In this document: one piece after another, positions 33,997-41,745 of the stretch
Position numbering within the stretch: the first letter of the stretch is position 1
Layout of the letters: each line of letters opens with the position of its first letter
Origin: Candidatus Pelagibacter sp.
GTDB taxonomy: Bacteria > Pseudomonadota > Alphaproteobacteria > Pelagibacterales > Pelagibacteraceae
Assembly: GCA_028224115.1 (NCBI GenBank)
Contig: JAOIVP010000003.1
Location: 1 to 41,745, forward strand
DNA length: 41,745 nt
Direction of reading: 5' to 3'
The notes under the pieces: model-generated
Database searches by the model: none
Seen by the model: the letters and a program-made list of their open reading frames with translations, nothing else
Told to the model about the DNA's origin: nothing
Translations under genes and position numbers: made by a program

Positions 33997-35771
33997 TGAG
34001 TTCTTACAAAATTATTGATCATGAATATGATGTAGTAGTTCTTGGAGCAGGTGGTTCTGGTTTAAGAGCCGCTGTAGGTTTGAGTGAGGCTGGTTTAAAA
34101 ACAGCTTGTATTTCAAAAGTTTTTCCAACAAGAAGTCACACTTCAGCTGCTCAAGGTGGTATTTCAGCTGCTTTAGGAAATATGGGTGAAGATGATTGGA
34201 GATGGCACATGTATGATACTGTCAAAGGTGCTGATTGGCTAGGTGATCAAGATAGTATTGAGTACTTGTGTAAAGAAGCTCCAAAAGCAGTAATTGAATT
34301 AGAAAAATATGGTGTTCCGTTCAGTAGAACTGAAGAAGGAAAAATTTACCAAAGACCTTTTGGCGGAATGACAAAAAATTATGGTAATGGCATAGTTCAA
34401 AGAACATGTGCGGCTGCAGACAGAACGGGTCACGCAATATTGCATACTCTTTATGGACAAGCTCTTAAACACAACACAGAATTTTTTATTGAATATTTTG
34501 CTTTAGACTTATTAATGAAAGACGGGGAGTGCAAAGGATTAATAGCATGGAATTTAAATGATGGAACAATTCATAGATTCAGAGCACATACTGTAATTAT
34601 CGCAACAGGTGGTTATGGAAAAGTATATTATTCAGCAACATCGGCTCATACTTGTACAGGTGATGGAAATGCAATGGTGTTAAGAGCAGGACTACCCTTG
34701 CAAGACATGGAATTTGTTCAATTTCATCCAACAGGAATATATGGTCATGGCACTTTAATAACAGAGGGAGCTAGAGGTGAAGGAGGATACCTTACAAATT
34801 CAAAAGGTGAGAGATTTATGGAAAGATATGCTCCTAATGCAAAAGATTTAGCATCTAGAGATGTAGTAAGTAGGTCAATGTCAATTGAAATTAACGAAGG
34901 AAGAGGAGTTGGAAAAGAACAGGATCACGTTCATCTTAATTTAAGTCACTTAGATAAAGAAATTATTGAAAGTAGATTACCGGGAATTACTGATGCCGCA
35001 AGGTTGTTTGCAAATGTTGATGTTACTAAAGAGCCAATTCCAGTTGTGCCAACTGTTCATTATAATATGGGAGGCATTCCAACAAACTATAAAGGCGAAG
35101 TTTTGACAGTGAATGGTTCTGAAAAAACTGTTCCTGGATTAATGGCAATTGGAGAGGCAGCATGTGTTTCAGTTCATGGAGCAAATAGACTAGGATCTAA
35201 CTCTTTAATTGATTTAGTTGTTTTTGGAAGGGCAGCCGCAAAAAGAGCTGCTGAGTTAATTAAACCTGGAACGCCACATGAAGAAATCAGTGAGAATGAA
35301 ACACAAAAATGTATTGATAGATTTGATAAACTTAGAAATGCAGAAGGAGATACTGGCACAGCTGAGTTAAGACTGGCGATGCAGAAAACAATGCAATCTA
35401 AATGCGCAGTCTTTAGGACAGAAAAAACTCTTCAAGAAGGTGTTGAAGAAATAAGAAAAACTTACGATGGATTAGATTCTATATCAGTAAAAGATAAATC
35501 ATTAATATTTAATACTGATTTAGTAGAAACTTTAGAATTCGATAATTTAATTAGACAAGCTGTAGTAACAGTTGACTCTGCATATAATAGAAAAGAAAGT
35601 AGAGGAGCACACGCTCGAGAGGATTTTCCTAAAAGAGATGATGAAAAATTTATGCAACATACACTTGCTTGGTGTGATGGTAAAAAAACAAAAATTAGTT
35701 ATAGAGAGGTACATAAATCTACTTTGACAAATGAAGTACAATATTTTCCTCCACAAGAAAGAGTATATTAA
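33996..35771 (+). CDS. sdhA: Succinate dehydrogenase flavoprotein subunit SdhA
   Basis: A 591-residue flavoprotein. [16 protein letters not shown] binds the FAD dinucleotide, His48 in [10 protein letters not shown] is the site of covalent FAD attachment, and [20 protein letters not shown] and [13 protein letters not shown] form the dicarboxylate site. It oxidises succinate to fumarate. It is coupled on both sides by TAATG junctions (sdhD and sdhB), giving one tight sdhCDAB unit. Confidence 0.97.
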   Translation: MSSYKIIDHEYDVVVLGAGGSGLRAAVGLSEAGLKTACISKVFPTRSHTSAAQGGISAALGNMGEDDWRWHMYDTVKGADWLGDQDSIEYLCKEAPKAVIELEKYGVPFSRTEEGKIYQRPFGGMTKNYGNGIVQRTCAAADRTGHAILHTLYGQALKHNTEFFIEYFALDLLMKDGECKGLIAWNLNDGTIHRFRAHTVIIATGGYGKVYYSATSAHTCTGDGNAMVLRAGLPLQDMEFVQFHPTGIYGHGTLITEGARGEGGYLTNSKGERFMERYAPNAKDLASRDVVSRSMSIEINEGRGVGKEQDHVHLNLSHLDKEIIESRLPGITDAARLFANVDVTKEPIPVVPTVHYNMGGIPTNYKGEVLTVNGSEKTVPGLMAIGEAACVSVHGANRLGSNSLIDLVVFGRAAAKRAAELIKPGTPHEEISENETQKCIDRFDKLRNAEGDTGTAELRLAMQKTMQSKCAVFRTEKTLQEGVEEIRKTYDGLDSISVKDKSLIFNTDLVETLEFDNLIRQAVVTVDSAYNRKESRGAHAREDFPKRDDEKFMQHTLAWCDGKKTKISYREVHKSTLTNEVQYFPPQERVY

Positions 35772-36550
35772 TGGTACAAATAAATTTACCTAAAAATTCT
35801 GAAGTAATTAAAGGTAAATATTATCAAGACAAAACTGGCTCAAAAAATATTAGAAAAGTTAATGTCTATAGGTGGGACCCTTCTACAGAAGAAAATCCTC
35901 GATTAGATACCTATGAAGTCGATATGGACAACTGTCCTTCAAAAGTTTTAGATATTTTAAATAAAATCAAAAATGAAATTGATCCAACATTAGCTTACCG
36001 AAGATCTTGTGCACATGGAGTTTGTGGATCTTGTGCTATGAACATGGGAGGTAAAAATGGTCTTGCATGTACCACACCTCATGCAGAAATTGATGGAGAT
36101 ATAGATATTTATCCTTTACCACATTTAAAAGTTAAAAGAGATTTGATTGGTGATCTAGATGGACTTTACAAACAATATCAATCAATTGAACCTTGGTTGA
36201 AAAATAACTCAACGAAAGAGACAGCTGAAATTGTACAATCCAAAGAAGAAAGAGCTAAACTTGATGGTGCTTATGAATGTATTATGTGCGCATGTTGTTC
36301 AACTTCTTGCCCTAGCTACTGGTGGAATGGTGATAAATATTTAGGTCCCGCAGTTCTGCTTCAAGCTTATAGATGGATCATTGATAGTAGAGACGAGGAA
36401 AGAGAAGCAAGATTAAAAAAAGTTGCCGATGAATTAAAACTTTATAGATGCCACACTATTCTAAATTGCACAAATGCTTGTCCAAAAGGCTTGAATCCAG
36501 CAAAAGCAATTGCAGAAATTAAAAAAATGATTGCTACAGCTAATGTTTAA
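35771..36550 (+). CDS. sdhB: Succinate dehydrogenase iron-sulfur subunit SdhB
   Basis: A 259-residue protein with all three cluster sites: 2Fe-2S (Cys80, 85, 88, 100), 4Fe-4S (Cys170, 173, 176, with Cys237 in the family pattern) and 3Fe-4S (Cys180, 227, 233). It conducts electrons from SdhA to the quinone site. It is the last sdh gene and is followed by 39 bases and the mmsA-like gene, with no hairpin terminator visible between them. Confidence 0.97.
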   Translation: MVQINLPKNSEVIKGKYYQDKTGSKNIRKVNVYRWDPSTEENPRLDTYEVDMDNCPSKVLDILNKIKNEIDPTLAYRRSCAHGVCGSCAMNMGGKNGLACTTPHAEIDGDIDIYPLPHLKVKRDLIGDLDGLYKQYQSIEPWLKNNSTKETAEIVQSKEERAKLDGAYECIMCACCSTSCPSYWWNGDKYLGPAVLLQAYRWIIDSRDEEREARLKKVADELKLYRCHTILNCTNACPKGLNPAKAIAEIKKMIATANV

Positions 36551-36589
36551 ATAGACTAACAAGTATTTTTGATTTAAAAGACCGTATTC

Positions 36590-38083
36590 ATGAAATTAAT
36601 AGAGCACTTCGTTGGTGGAAAGGTTATTCCAGGTTCATCTGATAAAAAGGGTAAAGTCTATAACCCTGCAACTGGAGAACAAGAGTCTGAAGTAAGACTT
36701 GCTTCAAAATCAGATCTAGATCAAGCAGTAGAAGTTGCAAAAAAAGCTTTTGAAGCATGGTCATTAAAACCTCCTCTTCAAAGAGCAAGAGTAATGTTTA
36801 AATTTAAAGAATTAATCGAAAAGAATTCTGATGAACTTACAAAATTGATAGTTTCTGAACATGGTAAAGTTTATGATGATGCCCAAGGTTCATTAACAAG
36901 AGGATTAGAGGTAGTAGAATTTGCTTGTGGAATCCCCCATTTATTAAAGGGAGAGTTTTCAGAAAATGTAGGAACTAATGTTGATAGCTGGTCAATGAGA
37001 CAGCCATTAGGAGTTGTAGCTGGAATTACACCTTTTAACTTTCCAGCAATGGTTCCAATGTGGATGTTTCCAATAGCTATAGCATGTGGAAATACATTTA
37101 TACTTAAGCCTTCAGAAAAAGATCCTTCATGTGCAATTAAATTAGCAGAACTTTTAAAAGAAGCGGGACTTCCAGATGGTGTATTTAACGTTATTAATGG
37201 TGATAAGGAGTCTGTTGATGCTATTTTAGAAAACAAAGATATAAAAGCAGTAAGTTTTGTAGGATCAACACCTATAGCTAAATATATTTACGAAAATTCA
37301 GCTAAAAATGAAAAAAGAGTTCAAGCGTTAGGTGGAGCAAAAAATCATTTAGTAGTTATGCCTGACTGTGATTTAGATGGTGCCGTTAATGGTTTAATGG
37401 GTGCAGCTTATGGTTCAGCTGGTGAGAGATGTATGGCTCAATCTGTTGCAGTGGCTGTCGGAGATATAGGTGATGAATTGGTTTCAAGGCTATCAAAAAA
37501 AGCAGAAGCTTTAAAAGTTGGCCCAGGTATGGATAAAACATCTGAAATGGGGCCTTTAGTTACAAAAGAACATTTAGAAAAAGTTAAAAGCTATGTGGAT
37601 CTTGGTGTCGAAGAGGGTGCAAAGTTAGTTGTAGATGGAAGAAATTTAAAACTTCAAGGCTATGAAAACGGTTTCTATATCGGTGGTTGTTTATTTGACC
37701 ATGTTAATCAGGATATGAGAATTTATAAAGAAGAAATATTTGGTCCAGTTCTATCAGTTGTTAGAGTAAAAACTTTTGAAGATGCAGCAAAATTAATTAA
37801 TGACCACGAGTATGGAAATGGAGTTAGCATTTATACTAGAGATGGAGATGCAGGCAGAACTTTTGCAAGTAAAATTCAAGTAGGTATGGTTGGTATTAAT
37901 GTTCCAATTCCAGTTCCAATGGCGTTTCATAGTTTTGGAGGTTGGAAAAGATCTTTATTTGGAGATAGTGCAATGCACGGCATGGAAGGAATAAAATTTT
38001 ATACAAAATTAAAAACAGTAACATCAAGATGGCCATCAGGTATTCGTTCAAACGCGGAATTTGTAATGCCAACAATGAAATAG
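36590..38083 (+). CDS. mmsA: Methylmalonate-semialdehyde dehydrogenase (CoA-acylating)
   Basis: A 497-residue aldehyde dehydrogenase family protein with the catalytic Cys281 in GERCMAQ, Asn150 in TPFNFPAM, and the C-terminal [19 protein letters not shown] segment that marks the MmsA group. It converts methylmalonate or malonate semialdehyde with CoA and NAD to propionyl-CoA or acetyl-CoA. Valine, inositol and beta-alanine catabolism and acrylate-type degradation of DMSP products all pass through such enzymes, so its place between the DMSP and TCA clusters is sensible. Which semialdehyde it prefers cannot be decided from sequence. Confidence 0.9.
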   Translation: MKLIEHFVGGKVIPGSSDKKGKVYNPATGEQESEVRLASKSDLDQAVEVAKKAFEAWSLKPPLQRARVMFKFKELIEKNSDELTKLIVSEHGKVYDDAQGSLTRGLEVVEFACGIPHLLKGEFSENVGTNVDSWSMRQPLGVVAGITPFNFPAMVPMWMFPIAIACGNTFILKPSEKDPSCAIKLAELLKEAGLPDGVFNVINGDKESVDAILENKDIKAVSFVGSTPIAKYIYENSAKNEKRVQALGGAKNHLVVMPDCDLDGAVNGLMGAAYGSAGERCMAQSVAVAVGDIGDELVSRLSKKAEALKVGPGMDKTSEMGPLVTKEHLEKVKSYVDLGVEEGAKLVVDGRNLKLQGYENGFYIGGCLFDHVNQDMRIYKEEIFGPVLSVVRVKTFEDAAKLINDHEYGNGVSIYTRDGDAGRTFASKIQVGMVGINVPIPVPMAFHSFGGWKRSLFGDSAMHGMEGIKFYTKLKTVTSRWPSGIRSNAEFVMPTMK

Positions 38084-38090
38084 GAAAGAA

Positions 38091-39053
38091 ATGACTAAAA
38101 TATCTTTAATTGGAGCAGGTCAAATAGGTGGAACTTTAGCACATTTAATTGGAACAAAAGAATTAGTAAATGAAGTAGTTTTGTTTGATGTAGCAAGCGG
38201 AATAGCAAAAGGAAAAGCTCTTGATATTGCACAATCTTCATCAGTGGATGGTTTTAATGTTAAATTTTCAGGTACAGATGACTATAAAGACATCAAAGAT
38301 TCAGATGTAATTATTATTACTGCTGGTGTCCCAAGAAAACCAGGGATGAGCAGAGATGATTTATTAGGAATAAACTTAAAAATTATTAAACAAGTTGCAG
38401 AAGGAATTAAGCAAAACGCTCCTAATGCATTTGTAATATGTATTACCAATCCTTTAGATGTCATGGTTATGGCTTTTCAAAAGTTTTCAGGTTTACCAGC
38501 CAACAAAGTTGTTGGAATGGCTGGAATATTAGACAGTTCAAGATTTAAATTATTTTTATCTTTAGAATTAAATGTTCCGGTTAAAGAAATTGATGCAATG
38601 GTAATGGGTGGACACGGAGATACCATGGTACCAATGCCTAGATTTACAAAAGTTTTAGGAAAACCTTTGCTAGATTTAGTAAAAGAGGGAAAAATTTCTC
38701 AAGAAAGATTAGAGGAAATAAATCAAAGAACTAGAGATGGTGGCGCTGAAATAGTGAAATATCTTGAAAAAGGATCTGCATTTTATGCGCCTGCAGCATC
38801 AGGAGTTCAGATGGCTGAAGCATATTTAAAAGATGAAAAAAAATTACTACCATGTGCTATTCAATTAAATGGAGAGTATGGTGTAAACAATGTTTACGCT
38901 GGTGTTCCAGTGATTATAGGAAAAGATGGAGTGGAAAAAATAGAGCAAATTGATTTAGACGATAAAGAAAAAAAAGAATTTATGCATTCAATTGATGCAG
39001 TTAAAGCTCTTTGGGAAGCAGCATCTAAAATAGATCCTGATCTTTCTAAGTAA
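38091..39053 (+). CDS. mdh: Malate dehydrogenase
   Basis: A 320-residue protein of the lactate-dehydrogenase-like malate dehydrogenase type: GAGQIGG at 8-14, the substrate loop arginines in [10 protein letters not shown] (Arg82, Arg88), Arg151 and the catalytic His175 in GGHGDTM. Arg at position 82, not Gln, indicates malate rather than lactate. It follows the mmsA-like gene by seven bases and leads into sucC by two bases, the arrangement mdh-sucC-sucD-sucA common in alphaproteobacteria. Confidence 0.96.
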   Translation: MTKISLIGAGQIGGTLAHLIGTKELVNEVVLFDVASGIAKGKALDIAQSSSVDGFNVKFSGTDDYKDIKDSDVIIITAGVPRKPGMSRDDLLGINLKIIKQVAEGIKQNAPNAFVICITNPLDVMVMAFQKFSGLPANKVVGMAGILDSSRFKLFLSLELNVPVKEIDAMVMGGHGDTMVPMPRFTKVLGKPLLDLVKEGKISQERLEEINQRTRDGGAEIVKYLEKGSAFYAPAASGVQMAEAYLKDEKKLLPCAIQLNGEYGVNNVYAGVPVIIGKDGVEKIEQIDLDDKEKKEFMHSIDAVKALWEAASKIDPDLSK

Positions 39054-39055
39054 TA

Positions 39056-40216
39056 ATGAACATTCACGAACATCAAGCCAAACAGATTTTAAAGAAATAT
39101 GGTGCAATTGTTCCAGAAGGTGTATTTGCTCTTTCTGTTGATGAATTAGTAGAGAAAGCTAAATCATTAAATACAAAAAAATATGTTTTAAAAGCCCAGA
39201 TCCATGCCGGAGGAAGAGGTAAAGCAGGTGGAGTAAAAATTTTAGACACTATTGAAGAATTAGCAGGTGCAGCGAATGAATTGATGGGAAAAATTTTAGT
39301 TACTCATCAGACAGGTCCTGAGGGAAGAGAAGTAAAAAGATTATATGTTGAAGAGTCTTCGAACATAGATAAAGAGTTTTATTTATCTTGTTTAGTGGAC
39401 AGGGCCAGTTCTAAAATAGCTTTCATATCTAGCGATCAAGGTGGAATGGATATTGAAGAAGTAGCAAGTAGCTCACCTGAAAAAATTATAACAACTAAAG
39501 TTGATATAAATAATAAAATTTCAGACAAAGATTGTGAGGAAATAGTTAAAATATTTAGCTTAAGTGATAGTGCAAAAACACAAGCAATTTCACTAATAAA
39601 ATCAATTTATCAAATGTTTATAAATACTGATGCAAATATGGTCGAGGTTAATCCATTAATTTTAACTAAAGAAGAAAAAATAATTTGTTTAGACGCAAAA
39701 GTAAATTTTGACTCTAACGCTTTATTTAGACATCCTGAAATTGTTGAACTAAGAGATTTAAATGAAGAAGACCCAACAGAAATAGAAGCAAGCAAACATG
39801 ATCTAGCTTATATTAAATTAGATGGAAGCATTGGTTGTATGGTAAATGGAGCAGGGTTAGCTATGGCAACTATGGATATAATTAAATTATATGGAAAAGA
39901 GCCAGCTAATTTTTTAGATGTAGGTGGTGGTGCTTCAAAAGAAAAAGTTTCTGCTGCACTAAAAATAATTCTATCAGATAAAAATGTTAAAGGAATTTTA
40001 GTAAATATTTTTGGTGGAATAATGAGATGCGATGTTCTTGCTCAAGGGGTAGTAGATGCAGCTAAAGAAATAAATATTAGTGTTCCATTAGTTGTTCGAC
40101 TTGCGGGAACAAATTTTAAAGAAGGAAAAGAAATATTAGATAACTCAGGATTAAAATTAATATCTGCTGAAAATTTAGATGATGCAGCTAAAAAAATTGT
40201 AGAAGCAATAAAATAA
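39056..40216 (+). CDS. sucC: Succinyl-CoA synthetase beta subunit SucC
   Basis: A 386-residue ATP-grasp protein beginning [16 protein letters not shown], as SucC does, with [14 protein letters not shown] (nucleotide-binding), [12 protein letters not shown], and [15 protein letters not shown] at the CoA-ligase interface. It forms succinate and ATP or GTP from succinyl-CoA with SucD. It follows mdh by two bases and is one base from sucD, so the three are coexpressed. Confidence 0.96.
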   Translation: MNIHEHQAKQILKKYGAIVPEGVFALSVDELVEKAKSLNTKKYVLKAQIHAGGRGKAGGVKILDTIEELAGAANELMGKILVTHQTGPEGREVKRLYVEESSNIDKEFYLSCLVDRASSKIAFISSDQGGMDIEEVASSSPEKIITTKVDINNKISDKDCEEIVKIFSLSDSAKTQAISLIKSIYQMFINTDANMVEVNPLILTKEEKIICLDAKVNFDSNALFRHPEIVELRDLNEEDPTEIEASKHDLAYIKLDGSIGCMVNGAGLAMATMDIIKLYGKEPANFLDVGGGASKEKVSAALKIILSDKNVKGILVNIFGGIMRCDVLAQGVVDAAKEINISVPLVVRLAGTNFKEGKEILDNSGLKLISAENLDDAAKKIVEAIK

Positions 40217-40217
40217 T

Positions 40218-41093
40218 ATGTCAGTTTTAGTCAATAAAAATACAAAAGTGATTTGCCAAGGTTTTACTGGTGCACATGGTACTTTTCATTCTGAACAAGC
40301 TATTAAATATGGAACCAATTTAGTTGGTGGAGTAACTCCTAAAAAAGGAGGTCAAAAACATTTGGATAGACCAGTTTTTAATAGTGTTAATGAAGCTAAA
40401 AATAATGTTGGTGCAGATGCTACAATGATTTATGTACCTGCTAAATTTGCTGCTGCAGCTATTATAGAAGCAATTGATGCATCTGTAGAATTAATAGTTT
40501 GTATTACTGAAGGTATACCAGTTCAAGATATGCTTAAAGTAAGACAAAAATTAAATGGTTCAAAAAGTAGATTGATAGGACCAAATTGCCCAGGAATAAT
40601 TACACCAGATGAATGCAAAATTGGAATTATGCCAGGAAATATCCACAAAAGAGGATCGGTTGGAATTGTATCCAGGTCTGGCACACTCACTTACGAGGCA
40701 GTTGCACAAACAACCGAGAATGGTTTAGGTCAATCAACTTGCATTGGTATTGGAGGTGATCCAATTAACGGCACAAACTTTATTGATTGTTTAGATTTAT
40801 TTTTAAATGATGAAGAAACAGAGTCTATTTTAATGATAGGAGAAATTGGAGGTACAGCAGAAGAGGAAGCTGCTGAATTCGTTAAAAATCACAAAATAAA
40901 AAAACCAATCGTTGGTTTTATTGCAGGAATTACAGCTCCCCCAGGAAGAAGAATGGGGCATGCAGGAGCTATTATTTCAGGTGGAAAAGGTGGTGCTGAG
41001 GATAAAATTAAGAAAATGGAAGAATCTGGTATTACAGTCGCAAAATCGCCTTCAATAATTGGAAAAACTCTATTTAATAAATTGTCAAATTGA
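40218..41093 (+). CDS. sucD: Succinyl-CoA synthetase alpha subunit SucD
   Basis: A 291-residue CoA-binding subunit. [16 protein letters not shown] is the CoA-binding start, [11 protein letters not shown] and RSGTLTYE are conserved, and His248 in RRMGHAGAI is the phosphorylated histidine. It pairs with SucC. A 34-base gap without a hairpin separates it from sucA, so readthrough into the 2-oxoglutarate dehydrogenase genes is likely. Confidence 0.97.
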   Translation: MSVLVNKNTKVICQGFTGAHGTFHSEQAIKYGTNLVGGVTPKKGGQKHLDRPVFNSVNEAKNNVGADATMIYVPAKFAAAAIIEAIDASVELIVCITEGIPVQDMLKVRQKLNGSKSRLIGPNCPGIITPDECKIGIMPGNIHKRGSVGIVSRSGTLTYEAVAQTTENGLGQSTCIGIGGDPINGTNFIDCLDLFLNDEETESILMIGEIGGTAEEEAAEFVKNHKIKKPIVGFIAGITAPPGRRMGHAGAIISGGKGGAEDKIKKMEESGITVAKSPSIIGKTLFNKLSN

Positions 41094-41127
41094 AAAATAA
41101 TATTAGAGGATTATATTAAATAAAAAG

Positions 41128-41745
41128 ATGTCATCATCAAAAAATCTTGAATACGAAAAGACTTCATTTTTAAACAAATCAAATAGTGCATTTATTGAGC
41201 GAATGTATCTTAAGTTTATAAATAAGGAGGCAGACCTACCAGAAAGTTGGAGAGATTATTTTGAAGAAATTGGGGATGGGCTTAATATTATTGCAAAAGA
41301 AATTAATGGGCCTTCATGGGGACCTAAAAAAATAAAGTTGATATAGACGAACTTCAAAAGAAAATTGATCAAAAAGAAAATAATTTAGGGGACAATTTAG
41401 TAGATAAGTCAGAGAAATTTAATTATCAATTACTAGCAAATTCAAACAAAGACTCCATTAGTGCTGTTTCTCTTATTCGTGCCTATAGATTAAGAGGACA
41501 TTTGTTGGCTAATCTTGATCCATTAGGAATGAGAGAGTCAGATTATTTAGATGAGCTGCATCCAGAATTTTATGGATTCAAAAAGGAGAATTATGATAAA
41601 AAAATATTCTTGAATGGAGTGATCAATAGAAAAGATGCCACTATAAAAGAAATATTAAAATTTTTGAAAAAAACCTATTGTGGGAATGTAGGATATGAAT
41701 TTATGCATATTTCCAATCCAGATGAAAGAAAATGGTTTAGAGATA
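41128..41745 (+). CDS. sucA: 2-oxoglutarate dehydrogenase E1 SucA, 5' part, with apparent frameshift
   Basis: From ATG 41128 the frame reads an E1 N-terminus (NSAFIERMYLKFINKEADLPE, ESWRDYFEEI, NGPSWGPKK) but stops at 41346. The homology resumes in another frame, open to the window end, with SLIRAYRLRGHLLANLDPLG and NVGYEFMHISNPDERKW, both typical of SucA. The break lies at a run of seven A (41326-41332); an eighth A would give KKNKVDIDELQKK and restore one frame. So the gene has lost one base, either by sequencing error or by real mutation. The rest of the gene is beyond the window. An intact sucA is expected because mdh, sucCD and sdh are all complete. Confidence 0.85.

Overview
The window looks like a chromosome segment of a SAR11-type alphaproteobacterium ('Candidatus Pelagibacter' or a close relative). 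This rests on strongly AT-rich DNA, gene gaps of a few bases or TAATG/ATGA overlaps, almost no non-coding DNA, a full DMSP-demethylation gene set (dmdC-dmdB-hydrolase-dmdA) and a structured RNA directly in front of ffh of the kind described in Pelagibacter. The assignment is from recognition only; no database search was possible. I saw no rRNA, tRNA, CRISPR array, prophage or insertion sequence.

Layout. (1) 1-3822, plus strand: end of a glycolate oxidase operon (glcE 3' part, glcF), a D-2-hydroxyacid dehydrogenase and an MFS transporter. (2) 3828-11619: an AcoR-like GAF/Fis-HTH regulator on the minus strand, divergent from a zinc alcohol dehydrogenase and a five-gene ABC importer (binding protein, two permeases, two non-identical GlpS/GlpT-type ATPases). 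(3) 11754-16437: a TRAP importer (Tat-exported TakP-type binding protein, DctQ, DctM), an amidase and an unrecognised 58-residue membrane protein. (4) 16454-18774: a DMT/EamA permease, a membrane-anchored alpha/beta hydrolase and an unrecognised secreted protein. (5) 18767-20508, minus strand: ftsY and dapF. (6) 20565-26968, plus strand: ffh leader RNA, ffh, rpsP, trmD, rplS, leuC, leuD, leuB. rimM is missing from its usual place, and S16 and L19 carry the same Ala/Glu/Pro/Lys repeat tail. (7) 26995-32268: DMSP demethylation genes. (8) 32288-41745: asd, sdhCDAB, a methylmalonate-semialdehyde dehydrogenase gene, mdh, sucC, sucD and the start of sucA, which has an apparent one-base deletion in an A run.

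How the genes fit together. The window combines uptake of small organic compounds (ABC, TRAP, MFS and DMT carriers), oxidation of C2/C3 compounds (glycolate, hydroxyacids, an alcohol or polyol) and DMSP sulfur/carbon use with the TCA cycle that burns the products. The less ordinary points are the ffh leader with mutually exclusive pairings, the shared S16/L19 tail, an SdhD with no histidine for haem, an ATPase pair whose defects fall on one composite site, a regulator that kept its sensor and HTH but lost the sigma-54 AAA+ engine, and an unassigned hydrolase inside the dmd operon.
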